A stretch of DNA of 64,000 nt from Saccharothrix ecbatanensis (GCF_014205015.1 NZ_JACHMO010000001.1:7068001-7132000); one strand, 5' to 3'. Shown: positions 8,678 through 17,317, counted from the stretch's first letter. Translations and numbers: made by a program. Notes: generated by a model from the sequence alone, not told the origin.

Positions 8678-9540
8678 GACTGGGGCAGCTTCACGGACTT
8701 GCGGGTGCGGGGAGCGGACGGCGGCGGCACGACCGGGCCGATGTCGCCGTCCGGGGCCTCGTCCAGGTCGACGACCACCGGGGCGTGGTCGCTCGGCCCT
8801 GTGCCCTTGCGCGCGTGCCGGTCCACCCAGGCGGCCTTGACCCGTGCGGCGACCGGGTCGGACGCGAGGACCAGGTCGATGCGCATGCCGAGGTCCTGGT
8901 GGAACATGCCGGCGCGGTAGTCCCAGTAGGTGAAGACGCGTTCGGTGGGCCAGCGGTCGCGGACCACGTCGTGCAGGCCGGCGGCCTGGAGTGCGGCGAG
9001 CGCTTCGCGTTCGGGGGCGGTCACGTGCGTGTGGCCGACGTAGGCCGCCGGGTCGAACACGTCGGCGTCGGCGGGCGCGATGTTGACGTCACCGCAGACG
9101 ACGACCGCCTCCGGGCCCGCGGCGACGACGTCCCGCAAGGCGGACAGCCAGGCCAGCTTGTAGTGGTAGTGGTCGGAGTCGGGCACCCGGCCGTTGGGGA
9201 CGTACACCGAGTGCACCCGCACCCCACCGCACGTGGCGGCGACCGCCCGTGCCTCCGGGTGTGGGAAACCCGGGCCGTTCGGCAGGCCGTTGACGACGTC
9301 GTCCAGGCCGACGCGGGAGAGGATCGCCACCCCGTTCCAGCGACCCTCGCCGTGCGCCGCCGCCTGGTAGCCGCGGGAGGCCAGCTCGTCGCCGAGGAGC
9401 GCGGTGAAGGCGTCGTCGGCGAGTTTGGTCTCCTGGAGGCAGACGACGTCAGGTTGCCGCTGGTCGAGCCACGGCAGGAACCGCGGCAGGCGCTGCTTGA
9501 CCGAGTTCACGTTCCAGGTAACCACCCGCACCCGTCCCAC
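8674..9540 (-). CDS. xth: Exodeoxyribonuclease III (AP endonuclease, ExoIII type)
   Basis: 288 residues from the GTG at 9538-9540 (VGRVRVVTWNVNSV). A GTG three codons later is possible; the frame is open to 9594 but the extra residues do not fit the family. It has the endonuclease/exonuclease/phosphatase fold motifs in order: TWNVNSV, LQETKL, HSVYVPNG, CGDVNIAP, RIDLVLAS and GPSDHAPVVVDL. The metal and catalytic Asn, Glu, Asp and His residues are all present. It repairs abasic sites and 3' blocks in DNA. A short basic tail (TRKSVKLPQS) ends the protein. It is convergent with the monooxygenase gene. Confidence 0.93.
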   Translation of the reverse strand: MGRVRVVTWNVNSVKQRLPRFLPWLDQRQPDVVCLQETKLADDAFTALLGDELASRGYQAAAHGEGRWNGVAILSRVGLDDVVNGLPNGPGFPHPEARAVAATCGGVRVHSVYVPNGRVPDSDHYHYKLAWLSALRDVVAAGPEAVVVCGDVNIAPADADVFDPAAYVGHTHVTAPEREALAALQAAGLHDVVRDRWPTERVFTYWDYRAGMFHQDLGMRIDLVLASDPVAARVKAAWVDRHARKGTGPSDHAPVVVDLDEAPDGDIGPVVPPPSAPRTRKSVKLPQS

Positions 9541-9667
9541 GGTAGCGCCGATGACCCCTGACCTGCACCGCAAGCCCGTTCGTGCGCACGTCACGTGACG
9601 GCACCCACACCGAACACCCCACCACCCCGCTCACCGGTGGACCGGGTCTCGGTAAGCTGTCGCCCGA

Positions 9668-9743
9668 GGGCTGCTAGCTCAATTGGCAGAGCAGGAGACT
9701 TTTAATCTTCGGGTTCAGGGTTCGAGTCCCTGGCGGCCCACCA
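9668..9743 (+). tRNA. tRNA-Lys (anticodon TTT)
   Basis: Full cloverleaf of 76 nt with encoded CCA. Acceptor GGGCTGC (9668-9674) pairs with GCGGCCC (9733-9739). D arm is GCTC/GAGC. Anticodon stem GGAGA/TCTTC encloses loop CTTTTAA with anticodon TTT. T arm is CAGGG-TTCGAGT-CCCTG. Its 3' portion is duplicated at 16571-16605, so it has served as an integration site while being kept intact. Confidence 0.97.
9707..9741 (+). repeat. Left attachment repeat inside tRNA-Lys
   Basis: 35-bp sequence beginning CTTCGGGTTCAGGG and ending GGCGGCCCAC. It covers the end of the anticodon stem, variable loop, T arm, 3' acceptor strand and the first base of CCA. It is identical to 16571-16605. Confidence 0.9.
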
Positions 9744-9828
9744 AACGTGCTGGTCAACGCGGTAGTGGGGAATCAGGTCAGAGCCAAATCCCCCACTTAC
9801 CCGCCGAATTAATTTCCATCGGTGCTGG

Positions 9829-9930
9829 TCACGGCCGTGAGCACGTCCGCTGCGGCGGGCAAGCAGCGAACTTGGCCACGGCATGTATGTCCCGCCAGTC
9901 GTCATCAGGCCACTTGTCGTCGCCGGCCAC
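9829..9930 (-). CDS. Small putative ORF, 33 residues, unknown function
   Basis: GTG at 9928-9930 with AGGGG four bases upstream opens a 33-codon frame ending in TGA at 9829-9831. The protein begins MAGDDKWPDDDWRDI and contains a short Cys-Pro-Pro segment. It lies 14 bp downstream of the XRE gene on the same strand and could be the last gene of that operon. It is too short to judge by codon usage, and I do not recognise it. A competing frame over the same bases is antisense to tRNA-Lys and not credible. Confidence 0.3.
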   Translation of the reverse strand: MAGDDKWPDDDWRDIHAVAKFAACPPQRTCSRP

Positions 9931-9944
9931 CGTGCCCCTGGTTG

Positions 9945-10388
9945 CTACTCGGCCCTCGCGGACCGCTGGTGAAGTGCCTCCGGCATGTGCCGCCGAGGAA
10001 TGCCCGCGTAGAGCGCCAGGCCGTCCAGCGCCCGCATGTCCGGTGTCAACGTGGCGCGCAGCAGCGGGTCGAACGGGTCGACCATCTCCCGATGCATCCG
10101 CGCCACGTCCGCCAACAGGTCCAGCACCGGCACGCCCAGGACATCGCAGTACATGGCGAGGCTTGCCGGACTCGCCCCACGCCGACCGTTCTCGATCTTG
10201 GACAGCAACGCCTCCGACACGTCGAACCGGCTCGCGATCCTGGCAACGGGAATGCCTCGCTGCTCCCGCAACTTCCGCAGGTGCGCGCCCAACACCACGT
10301 GGTAGAGCGCCCGTCGTGCGGGCCTGCGCCGCGTCATCTGCCGTCCGACTTCCCCGGCCGCCGCGATCTCCTCACCCACTGCGGTCAC
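9945..10388 (-). CDS. XRE-family DNA-binding protein
   Basis: 147 residues from a GTG at 10386-10388 that overlaps the stop of the upstream gene (GTGA). A helix-turn-helix of the Cro/C1 type occupies about residues 35-90: LRKLREQRGIPVARIASRF, then SEALLSKIENGRRGASPASL. The remainder is helical with no enzyme motif. The coupling with the preceding 124-residue gene suggests a two-gene regulatory or toxin-antitoxin-like unit, a common arrangement of small XRE genes in actinomycete islands, although the partner is not the usual DUF397. Target unknown. Confidence 0.8.
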   Translation of the reverse strand: MTAVGEEIAAAGEVGRQMTRRRPARRALYHVVLGAHLRKLREQRGIPVARIASRFDVSEALLSKIENGRRGASPASLAMYCDVLGVPVLDLLADVARMHREMVDPFDPLLRATLTPDMRALDGLALYAGIPRRHMPEALHQRSARAE

Positions 10389-10759
10389 CGGGGGTCCTCC
10401 GCAGACGTCCCGGTCTCGGCGAACGCCACCGAGTCGACCACGGCGGGCGGCTTGTCGTTCTCCCGTTCCACCGCCGCCGCGACTTCGTCAGGCGTGGTGC
10501 CCAGGGTGGCCGCGAGAGCGTCGAAGTCCAACGGCGCGAGCTTCGTCAACGCCTCGCACCGTTCGGCGAACACTCCTGCAGCTTCCTCCAGTTGGCGTGC
10601 GAACCGGATGGCCATCTCAGCGCCACCCTCGCGTCCGGCGATCTGCACCGTCATCCGCGCGTCGCCGGACGAGATCACCAAGGACGGATGTCCCTGCGCC
10701 CGCTCGACCACGCCCGCATCCGCGTCTTCCTCCGGCTGGAGAAGTACGTACAGCCCCAT
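10385..10759 (-). CDS. Conserved-looking hypothetical protein coupled to XRE gene
   Basis: 124 residues from the ATG at 10757-10759, preferred because GGAGG lies eight bases upstream; a TTG at 10795 gives a longer frame. The N-terminus is MGLYVLLQPEEDADAG. The middle is mixed alpha/beta with a helical segment (EMAIRFARQLEEAAGVFAER); the C-terminus is acidic and probably disordered. No signal peptide, membrane segment or metal motif was seen, and I do not recognise the family. Its stop overlaps the start of the XRE gene, so the two are made together. It is divergent from the HTH/TPR regulator, with a 165-bp intergenic region probably holding both promoters. Confidence 0.6.
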   Translation of the reverse strand: MGLYVLLQPEEDADAGVVERAQGHPSLVISSGDARMTVQIAGREGGAEMAIRFARQLEEAAGVFAERCEALTKLAPLDFDALAATLGTTPDEVAAAVERENDKPPAVVDSVAFAETGTSAEDPR

Positions 10760-10924
10760 CGGCCTCACCTCCGCGTACACCTGGGACTTGCTCAACCAGA
10801 TTCACGCGAACGGAAGGGCGATCCCATACGAATGCCCACTCGGAATAGTGGCGTCACCGTTAACCGCAGGTCAGCCGCGTAATCACCGGGCTACACTCCG
10901 ACATCTTCAGAGCTTGCGCAGGGG

Positions 10925-12388
10925 GTGATCGAAGTAGTGACCACGTCCAAACGCCGCTGCCGCACATGCGACACCCTGCTTGCCCATGACAACCGGGGCA
11001 CCCAGTGCGGAAAGTGCGTCGCAGCCTCTACGCTCCACGCCCCCAAGCTGCCGCCGGAGTTCTGGACGCAGCCCACCCTGCGCGAGGCTTTCGAGTCCCG
11101 CAGCATCGGCCAGGTCTTCCGCGCCTACCGCCAGGCCCAGAGCCCCACGGTGCCTCAAGCCACCCTGTCGACCTGGCTCGACCTCACCCAAGGCCGCGTC
11201 AGCGAGGTCGAGCGCACCCGCCGCCCGGTCACCGACCTCGAACGTCTCGAACGCTGGTGCAACGCCCTCCACGTGCCGCACCACCTCCGGTGGTTCAACG
11301 GCGGAGTGCGCGAAGTCCACGACGTCCAGGCGCTGTACGCCAGCCGCACGGTAGACCCAGCACCCGCCTACACAGCCCAGCCATCATGGGCGCCAGGCGA
11401 CCAAGGCAGCACACCTCAAGTCCCCCAAGAACTGGACATCGTCCACGTCGGCATCCCACGCCTACGCCGCTCGCTCGACATCCTTGACCTACCCGACGAC
11501 GGCCCCACGCGAGCCCTGACCGAGCTGCGCGCCGACGTCACCCGGATGAACGAGCACCGACTTGAAGCGCGCTACGGCGAACTCGTACGCCACCTACCCA
11601 GCCTGATCGGCGAACTGTCCCGCGCCCGCCAACTCCTCACCGCAGCCGACCGGCGTCACGTCGCCTCTCTGCTGACCCTGGCCCTACGCGCGGCTGACGG
11701 GGTGGCCTACAAGTACCGCTACTTCGACCTGTCCGCGCGCATCATCGACCTCATGCGCGTGACCGCCCAGGAGTCCGAAGACCCGTTGCTGCCCTCAGCG
11801 ATGTCCTACGTGCGCACCGAAACGTTCTTCGCCAGCGGCGACCTACACACAGCCGCCCGAGCCCTCGACCAAGCCGCGGACCAGATCCCCACCCGTGACC
11901 TGAAACAGGCCCCGACCGCAGCAGCCTTCGGCGCACTCCACATGCGCGCCGCAGTCGTAGCAGCCCGAGCAGGCAAAGCCGACATCGCAGCCGACCACCT
12001 ACTCACCGCCCGCTACGCCGTCCACGCCGCCCCGGAAGGCGTCTACCACGGAACCGCATTCGGCCCCGCTTCACTGCGCATCCACGAGCTGGCCGTAGCC
12101 GCCGAACTCCGCGACCCCGCAGGCATCCAACGAGCGTCCACCTGGCAGCCACCACAAGCGCTACCCGCCGAACGCCGCTCGCACTACTTCATCGACCTGG
12201 CGAGAGCCCAACTAGACCTGGGCCACCACGAAGACGCCTACCTCTGCTTGCAAGCCGCCCGCCAAGCAGCACCCGAACACACGCGCAACCATCCACAGGT
12301 CCGCCAAGCCCTATCGGTCCTACTGCGCACCCACCCGTCACTCAGCTCCGGCCTACTCGACCTGGCCGCGTGGGCTGGCGCTCGCTGA
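10925..12388 (+). CDS. HTH regulator with N-terminal zinc ribbon and TPR-like region
   Basis: 487 residues from a GTG at 10925; another GTG four codons later has better spacing from the AGGGGG at 10919-10924 region and may be the true start. Residues ~11-32 carry two Cys-x2-Cys knuckles (CRTCD and CGKC). Then comes a helix-turn-helix (QATLSTWLDLTQGRVSEVER) and, from about residue 190, helical repeats resembling TPR (ALRAADGVAYKYRYFDLSAR; AARAGKADIAADHLLTARYA). This is the layout of actinomycete XRE-TPR regulators that sense a peptide or small ligand. Codon use is GC-rich like the host. It is convergent with the HAD gene. No second component is obvious. Confidence 0.7.
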   Translation: MIEVVTTSKRRCRTCDTLLAHDNRGTQCGKCVAASTLHAPKLPPEFWTQPTLREAFESRSIGQVFRAYRQAQSPTVPQATLSTWLDLTQGRVSEVERTRRPVTDLERLERWCNALHVPHHLRWFNGGVREVHDVQALYASRTVDPAPAYTAQPSWAPGDQGSTPQVPQELDIVHVGIPRLRRSLDILDLPDDGPTRALTELRADVTRMNEHRLEARYGELVRHLPSLIGELSRARQLLTAADRRHVASLLTLALRAADGVAYKYRYFDLSARIIDLMRVTAQESEDPLLPSAMSYVRTETFFASGDLHTAARALDQAADQIPTRDLKQAPTAAAFGALHMRAAVVAARAGKADIAADHLLTARYAVHAAPEGVYHGTAFGPASLRIHELAVAAELRDPAGIQRASTWQPPQALPAERRSHYFIDLARAQLDLGHHEDAYLCLQAARQAAPEHTRNHPQVRQALSVLLRTHPSLSSGLLDLAAWAGAR

Positions 12389-12410
12389 GCCGACACACCG
12401 GCCTATCCGC

Positions 12411-13058
12411 TCACGCCTTCACCAATAGCTCCGGCAGCTCGTGCAGCGAGTCGATCACCCAATCAGCATCACGACGCACCAACGGATCATCGGCCCACAG
12501 ATGCCCCCACGGCCCCCGCCGGATCAACGCAGTACGCAGCCCAGCCGCCTTAGCCGCAACGACGTCGTTGTCACGGTGATCACCGACGTACAGCACATCA
12601 CCCGCAGCCGCCGCAGGCGTCATGCCCACGACCCGCTCGAAGAACTCAGCCGCAGGCTTGGCCACACCCCACTCACCAGACGTAGCGATCCCGTCCACCG
12701 GCAGGCCCAATGCCCGCAGCAGCTCAGCCGCCCGAGCAGTTTGGTTCCCCGCCACCCCGACCCACAGCCCGACCTGCCGCAACCCCGCCAACCCGGTCCG
12801 CACATCCGGGTACAGATCCCCGCTCTCGATCTGCTCGCCCACCCCAGCCCGCTCCCGCAACTCCCGCTGGTGAACAACATCGAACCCAGGCCGGAAATAC
12901 TGGAACGTCTCAGCGTTGTCCCGCCCCGCCGCAGTCACCGCGCCCAACACCGTCGAGAAGGTGTGCCGGGACACCCCGATCCAGTCGGCCCACGCCCCCC
13001 ACTCTCGTGAGTCGTCCAGCAACGTCTCACCCACGTCGAACACCACCGCAGACACCAT
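12411..13058 (-). CDS. HAD-superfamily hydrolase
   Basis: 215 residues, ATG at 13056-13058. Motif I FDVGETLLDD (nucleophile Asp8), motif II near VAGNQTA, motif III lysine in WGVAKPAAEFFER and motif IV VGDHRDNDV are all present, so it should be an active haloacid-dehalogenase-type phosphatase. The cap is a small helical insertion after motif I (TFSTVLGAVTAAGRDN). The substrate cannot be deduced. It is carried as cargo between the HTH/TPR gene, which is convergent, and a long gap before the STAND gene. Confidence 0.85.
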   Translation of the reverse strand: MVSAVVFDVGETLLDDSREWGAWADWIGVSRHTFSTVLGAVTAAGRDNAETFQYFRPGFDVVHQRELRERAGVGEQIESGDLYPDVRTGLAGLRQVGLWVGVAGNQTARAAELLRALGLPVDGIATSGEWGVAKPAAEFFERVVGMTPAAAAGDVLYVGDHRDNDVVAAKAAGLRTALIRRGPWGHLWADDPLVRRDADWVIDSLHELPELLVKA

Positions 13059-13736
13059 GACCTACTCCTACGGCATCAGCACTCGCCGCGCGACAACGAC
13101 ATCAGTCCCGCCCATGCTCAGGTGCCGCGACGTCGGTGTTCAGAGTTTCTTTTCTTCATCAAGGCGGCCCCCTGCGGGGGCTGCTGGCCGTTCGTGTCTG
13201 TTCGGGCTGTTGCGGGCAGCAGCCCTCGCAAGCAACCGCGTGAACAGACTTGTTCGTATGGAAGCAGGGCTTGTGGCTTCTGGGCTTGGGACGAGCGCCA
13301 CGTGGTCACCCTGGTCGGGCTGGTCTTGGCGCTCGGCTGCCACGCTTGCGGACAGCTCGACGCCTCGACGGCATCGACCAGCCCACAAGCTTGCCATCGT
13401 CTCTTCTCGGAACTCATTGACATGTCAACAGGTAGAGAAGACCTACGCGCTAGCTTGTCCACGATTAACGTCGGCGAACAATTATAGTGGATGAGAAGCT
13501 GCAAATACCGTGCACTGTCAAGTGCACGAAATCTGGTATCAACAACTCGGGTGCACATAATTCAATATCGCGAAGAATCGCGGAAGACTTCAAGGTGTCA
13601 AGGCCTTCTTCATCGAGAAGGTTAACCAAACATTCCGTCCGCTTAAAGACTCTCCGAGTGTGACTGCACCCGCAATTGTTCTTGGCTGCAAGAAATCACC
13701 TAGACAGACTATGAAAAGATGCGACTAGTTCGACGC
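13059..13736. other. 678-bp gap inside the island, no convincing gene
   Basis: The left third is GC-rich and includes a strong hairpin near 13163-13184 (GCGGCCCCC-TG-CGGGGGCTGC), with a pyrimidine-rich run before it on the plus strand; it could be a terminator-like structure but has no clear U-tract. From about 13480 the composition drops sharply in GC and matches the following STAND gene. Open frames of 120-146 codons exist on both strands, but their Cys/Trp-rich or low-complexity products do not look like proteins. The promoter of the HAD gene should lie at the left edge. Confidence 0.5.
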
Positions 13737-16118
13737 TCATTTACCCTCGCCCCCAAGGGTTCCAAAGAGATCCGAGATAGCGTCACCACGGCGTTCCGGA
13801 TAACTTACAATATCGAAAGTTAGCTGACCTGATTTAATCTCGCGACTTACGCGATCATCCACCTCAGATTCAAGTTCGTATTCCGAGTCAAGAACTTCTT
13901 GGATCTCTTCAAAAATGTCGTCAAGAGAGCCATCGACAGTGTAACCCAACTCGTTTGCTGCCTCTTGTATCTCCTCATACGCAGTTGGCAGCTCACTAGG
14001 TTCATTCTCATAGAAGCTTCGCCAGTATTCATCGACAAAGTTTCGAAATTCGTCCAAGTACCACTCGGTGGAGTAACCGTGCAGCTCGATTGCGAGATTG
14101 ACCAGGAAAACATGATCACTAGGTGTATCGAGCGAGGCTTGAAACCAACCTTCGACAGCATCCGCCAACGTGTCGAACGCGAAGCTTCCGCAGAGAGGCG
14201 GCCCCGATGAGGGTTGAATTAGTCTAACGGCGTCCAAGGCGCTCGCTTTATCAAGGCGACGTAGATGCGCATTAGACGCACCTGCGTCTAGAAAAAGTGC
14301 AAGCTCAATTACAATTGGGTCCATCTCTTCAGCCGAGAGTCCGATATCCAAACCGGCGCGAACTACTTCCTCAACTCTCTCACCTTGATCCACCGGCCAC
14401 GGTGAGTGGACCATCCCAGATCCCGACACAGCGCAATCCGGCACCGGCAAAAGGCGTAGCATCGTACTTGTCAGCAGGTAGCGTTCGCGCACCAAAATCG
14501 CCCGCAGGTCAGGCATTACAACTTTACCATTTCTCGGCCACGACCTGAAGCGACCGTCATAGATCCACCGAGAAACTGCGACGGCCTGCTCAAACCGGAC
14601 AGCCGACCTTAGAAGGGAATGCCCGATCTCCGGATTCTCATCGATGAACAGATGCAAGTAGTCGCGAAAAGACGGATTGTAGATCGATATCGCCGATTCT
14701 TCCTGAAAGAGAAAGATCCCTGTGTAGAGAGTGAGAAATACTCCGTCCAGGTCGGCGATAGCCCTACGGACAACGTGAGGTTCTGACGCAGCCCTCCTAT
14801 AGTCAGCCTGGAAAGAAGCAAGTGCAGCCTTAAAGTCTTCGATACCGCAGTCTCGCGGCAAGCTCGCTAGTACAAGCAGGCAATCTTGAGCCACCGCAGA
14901 GATATGCCTGCTGAATGCGTGTTTCCAAAGTTCAACAGGGTTGTCGAGCACCTTCACAAAGAATTCCGCTAATGAGCCCTTTAGCTGACTAAGCTCAAGG
15001 CCAGCGAGCTGGATTGCCAGTTCAATTAAGCGAGGATTGTAATTCTTGTGGCGCACAACCTGACGGTATCGTCCATCTTGCAGCATGGTTCCAACTAGAT
15101 AGGCCGGAAGGTTGGAATAGTAGAGATGGTTATAGAGAATGTGCGCTCGATGAAGCTCGTTGTAACTGGACAGGTTGAGTACAAATTTCTTGTCTCTCAC
15201 CAAAGGTGAATCGATTTTCTCATGCACGTGCACGGCTTGTCGATATAGATATTCTCGGGTTGTCAAGATGAGGTAGTGGTCTTCCTCTCGCTGAAGTCGG
15301 GCCATAAAAGAAACGAGACGAGAATCTTCATTCTTTGCAAGTTTGTCACCATCTGCAGAGGTCTGGCCAAGGAAGTCGTCATAGTAAAAAACCTGTTTGC
15401 CTCCCGGGTTGAATGCCCGTTCAGCTTCCTCGATATCCTTGGAAACCGGAATGCATTCGTACCCCTTTTCGGCAAGTTCCAAGATCAAAACTTCAGCGAG
15501 AGTGGACTTTCCAGTTCCAGGCTCTCCCGTTATGATGCAAGACCGCCTAGACTTGAGGATCTCCTTGGCTTTACTCAATGCAGGGGTAGGCACAAACGTC
15601 CGAACGCGTTCGCGTGAATCCACGAACAGCCCTCGCTGCCGGAATAGGGTCTCGGCATACAGAAGTCTTTGCATCACCGAAGCGCTCGTCATGTATAGCT
15701 TGTAATTATTGATCTCCACCTGCGGGTATTGGTTGAGAAGGTTGTCAACATCTAATCCGGAGACGATTCTTTCGATCGGCAGGAACCCGGCCTCGAAGCA
15801 ACCGGATAGTTCATCTTTGTTATGAAGCGTAAGATAGCACGACGTGACAAGCCAGTACTCGCCTTTACTGACAGCCTCGGATATGCTGGCCGCTTCTTTC
15901 TTTATCGCCGACTGCAACTTAGAGAAACCGCTAACCTCATAATGCTTGCACTGAATGTACACAGGTCGAACCGCAGACCTCAGAACACGCACGTCGATAC
16001 CGCCATCGGGACCTGGAGGAAAAACTTCAACTGTTTGATCTGACCACTTACTCTGAAACAGGTCGCGCACCAGGCATTCGAAATCGAATGGCGACAGGTC
16101 CCTGTAGTTCCTCGACAT
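13737..16118 (-). CDS. Mrr-type nuclease fused to STAND NTPase, candidate anti-phage protein
   Basis: 793 residues from the ATG at 16116-16118, which has GGAG six bases upstream; a TTG four codons earlier is less likely. Residues ~5-110 resemble a restriction-endonuclease/Mrr fold with the PD-(D/E)xK-type residues in GPDGGIDV (Asp42) and VYIQCKHY (Gln56, Lys58). A P-loop NTPase follows: Walker A GEPGTGKST at 198-206, Walker B VFYYDDF at 243-249, and LILTTREYLY as sensor. This matches the nSTAND3 class. The remaining ~450 residues are helical and could sense a trigger. The C-terminus is highly acidic. Nuclease-STAND fusions of the Avs kind act as anti-phage sensors that cut DNA on activation. 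GC content is far below the flanks, so transfer is clear. Antiviral function is inferred. Confidence 0.75.
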   Translation of the reverse strand: MSRNYRDLSPFDFECLVRDLFQSKWSDQTVEVFPPGPDGGIDVRVLRSAVRPVYIQCKHYEVSGFSKLQSAIKKEAASISEAVSKGEYWLVTSCYLTLHNKDELSGCFEAGFLPIERIVSGLDVDNLLNQYPQVEINNYKLYMTSASVMQRLLYAETLFRQRGLFVDSRERVRTFVPTPALSKAKEILKSRRSCIITGEPGTGKSTLAEVLILELAEKGYECIPVSKDIEEAERAFNPGGKQVFYYDDFLGQTSADGDKLAKNEDSRLVSFMARLQREEDHYLILTTREYLYRQAVHVHEKIDSPLVRDKKFVLNLSSYNELHRAHILYNHLYYSNLPAYLVGTMLQDGRYRQVVRHKNYNPRLIELAIQLAGLELSQLKGSLAEFFVKVLDNPVELWKHAFSRHISAVAQDCLLVLASLPRDCGIEDFKAALASFQADYRRAASEPHVVRRAIADLDGVFLTLYTGIFLFQEESAISIYNPSFRDYLHLFIDENPEIGHSLLRSAVRFEQAVAVSRWIYDGRFRSWPRNGKVVMPDLRAILVRERYLLTSTMLRLLPVPDCAVSGSGMVHSPWPVDQGERVEEVVRAGLDIGLSAEEMDPIVIELALFLDAGASNAHLRRLDKASALDAVRLIQPSSGPPLCGSFAFDTLADAVEGWFQASLDTPSDHVFLVNLAIELHGYSTEWYLDEFRNFVDEYWRSFYENEPSELPTAYEEIQEAANELGYTVDGSLDDIFEEIQEVLDSEYELESEVDDRVSREIKSGQLTFDIVSYPERRGDAISDLFGTLGGEGK

Positions 16119-16570
16119 CAAACACTCCAATCGCGCGTCATCTACGTCACTTACGTGAGACAGTATCGCGCAAGCTTCTCAACTCTGATTGCGGAATGGC
16201 CTCTAAAGGATCAAGGTGCTGCCGCTGGCGGCATGTGCGGTCTGGCACTGCACCAACATCCATCCCGCCCTCCCGGAATCCGCTTCGCTGCGGCGGTCGG
16301 CCTGGCGGCGCTACGCACCGAACCTCAGGCACTAGCTGACGGCCCACCCGACCCGAGCCCTGTTCGTCCACGACTCCCGACGAGCGCCAGCGCGGTCACC
16401 GCAGTCGGCTGTTTTGGCGCTCGACTGATCGACTCCCCCGGCTACCCCCAACTAACGACGACAGACGACCGCGTCATTCGCCCCACAGTGGTGGTTCGCG
16501 TTTGGGAATCTTGCAGGTAGTGGTAGGTGCTGGAAGGCGTCGACAGACGACGAGGCCGCAAATCCACAAC
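16119..16570. other. 452-bp gap between STAND gene and right attachment repeat
   Basis: Holds the promoter region of the STAND gene at its left edge. The rest returns to high GC. Frames of 74-121 codons exist on both strands but show no recognisable domain. I looked specifically for a recombinase C-terminus (R..H.R..Y) and saw none. Confidence 0.45.
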
Positions 16571-16605
16571 CTTCGGGTTCAGGGTTCGAGTCCCTGGCGG
16601 CCCAC
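16571..16605 (+). repeat. Right attachment repeat (copy of the tRNA-Lys 3' end)
   Basis: Exact 35-bp copy of 9707-9741. The bases before it (GCAAATCCACAAC) do not extend an anticodon arm, so this is not a second tRNA gene but an att remnant that marks the distal edge of the island. Confidence 0.9.
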
Positions 16606-16716
16606 AATTATCGGTATTGGCGAGCGCGCGCCCGGTTCGAATTCACCGGGAGGGGATTCCGCCGGACGGGTGACGTCCCTGGAAGTGTCGGCGCGCGGCC
16701 CGATAGGAAGATCACC

Positions 16717-17187
16717 ATGCACCTCGCTGTGGCACTTGCTCTCGCGGCCTCGTTCACCCCCGTCTCCGGGGGACTGACCAGCTACGACCCACGCGTGCCC
16801 GCCGGGGCACGGGCTTCGGTCGTGTCCGCGCCCGTCGGCGACGGCACGGTCGTGCTCCTCGGCACCACCGGCTTGCTGCCCAACCGTGAATATGGCGCAC
16901 ACGCGCACGTCAACCCGTGCGGCGCGGCGCCGGCTGACTCCGGACCGCATTACCAGCACGTGCAGGGCGGAGCGACCGACCCGGCCTTCGCCAACCCCCG
17001 CAACGAGATCTGGCTCGACTTCACCACCGACGCGAGGGGGCGCGGCGTGGCGTTCTCGCGCGTCGACTGGCAGTTCGGCGAACGGCGGGCCCGTTCGGTC
17101 GTCCTGCACGAAGAGCACACCCACACCGAACCCGGCCACGCAGGCACCGCCGGCGCTCGCCTCGCCTGTATCAACGTCCCCTTCTGA
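16717..17187 (+). CDS. Secreted Cu/Zn superoxide dismutase-like protein
   Basis: 156 residues, ATG at 16717 with AGGA upstream. A short signal peptide (MHLAVALALAASFTPVSGG) is followed by a mature domain with SodC-type metal residues: HAHVNPCG (two His and the disulfide Cys), GPHYQH and GHAGTAGARLAC near the end with the second Cys. The canonical SVVIHA segment reads SVVLHEEHTHTE, with extra His residues. This matches short actinobacterial superoxide dismutase family proteins that detoxify superoxide outside the membrane. Activity is not certain because the loops are shorter than in classical SodC. It is the first gene after the island boundary; a hairpin (17199-17208 with 17232-17241) follows it. 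Confidence 0.7.
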   Translation: MHLAVALALAASFTPVSGGLTSYDPRVPAGARASVVSAPVGDGTVVLLGTTGLLPNREYGAHAHVNPCGAAPADSGPHYQHVQGGATDPAFANPRNEIWLDFTTDARGRGVAFSRVDWQFGERRARSVVLHEEHTHTEPGHAGTAGARLACINVPF

Positions 17188-17317
17188 CCAGCAACAACAC
17201 ACCGCTGACGAGCTAGACGACCCCATTGACATCAGCGGTGTAGGCGGCCGGGTCGTTCCGGGTCGTCCGCCAGGCGCGCGCCGTCGATCCGGTTCGGCAT
17301 CGGATCGGCGGCGCGAA

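Larger units (their letters stand above)
9707..16605. mobile_element. Genomic island integrated at the 3' end of tRNA-Lys
   Basis: The segment is bounded by an exact 35-bp direct repeat: 9707-9741 within tRNA-Lys and 16571-16605 standing alone. This is the signature of site-specific integration into a tRNA gene. Cargo: a small putative ORF, XRE regulator plus partner, HTH/TPR regulator, HAD hydrolase and an Mrr-STAND NTPase whose base composition is clearly more AT-rich than its surroundings. No tyrosine or serine recombinase, excisionase, replication or transfer gene was recognised, so the island is either a decayed remnant or moves with help in trans. The repeat is seen directly; mobility is inferred. 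Confidence 0.8.

Noticed and set aside
9702..9905. Minus-strand frame ending in WAARDSNPEPED
   Set aside because: The C-terminus is the well-known false translation of the antisense strand of a tRNA gene.
13163..13184. GC-rich hairpin as a definite terminator
   Set aside because: The stem is strong, but neither strand has a U-tract and no gene ends next to it, so it is mentioned only as a structure.
13118..13558. Overlapping frames of 120-146 codons on both strands in the island gap
   Set aside because: Products are Cys/Trp-rich with no domain, no ribosome site and no consistent codon bias.
16119..16570. Search for an integrase remnant next to the right attachment repeat
   Set aside because: No tyrosine-recombinase R-H-R-Y pattern or serine-recombinase motif could be read in any frame.
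16571..16605. Possible second tRNA-Lys
   Set aside because: Only the 3' half is present; there is no D arm, anticodon stem or 5' acceptor strand. It is an attachment repeat.
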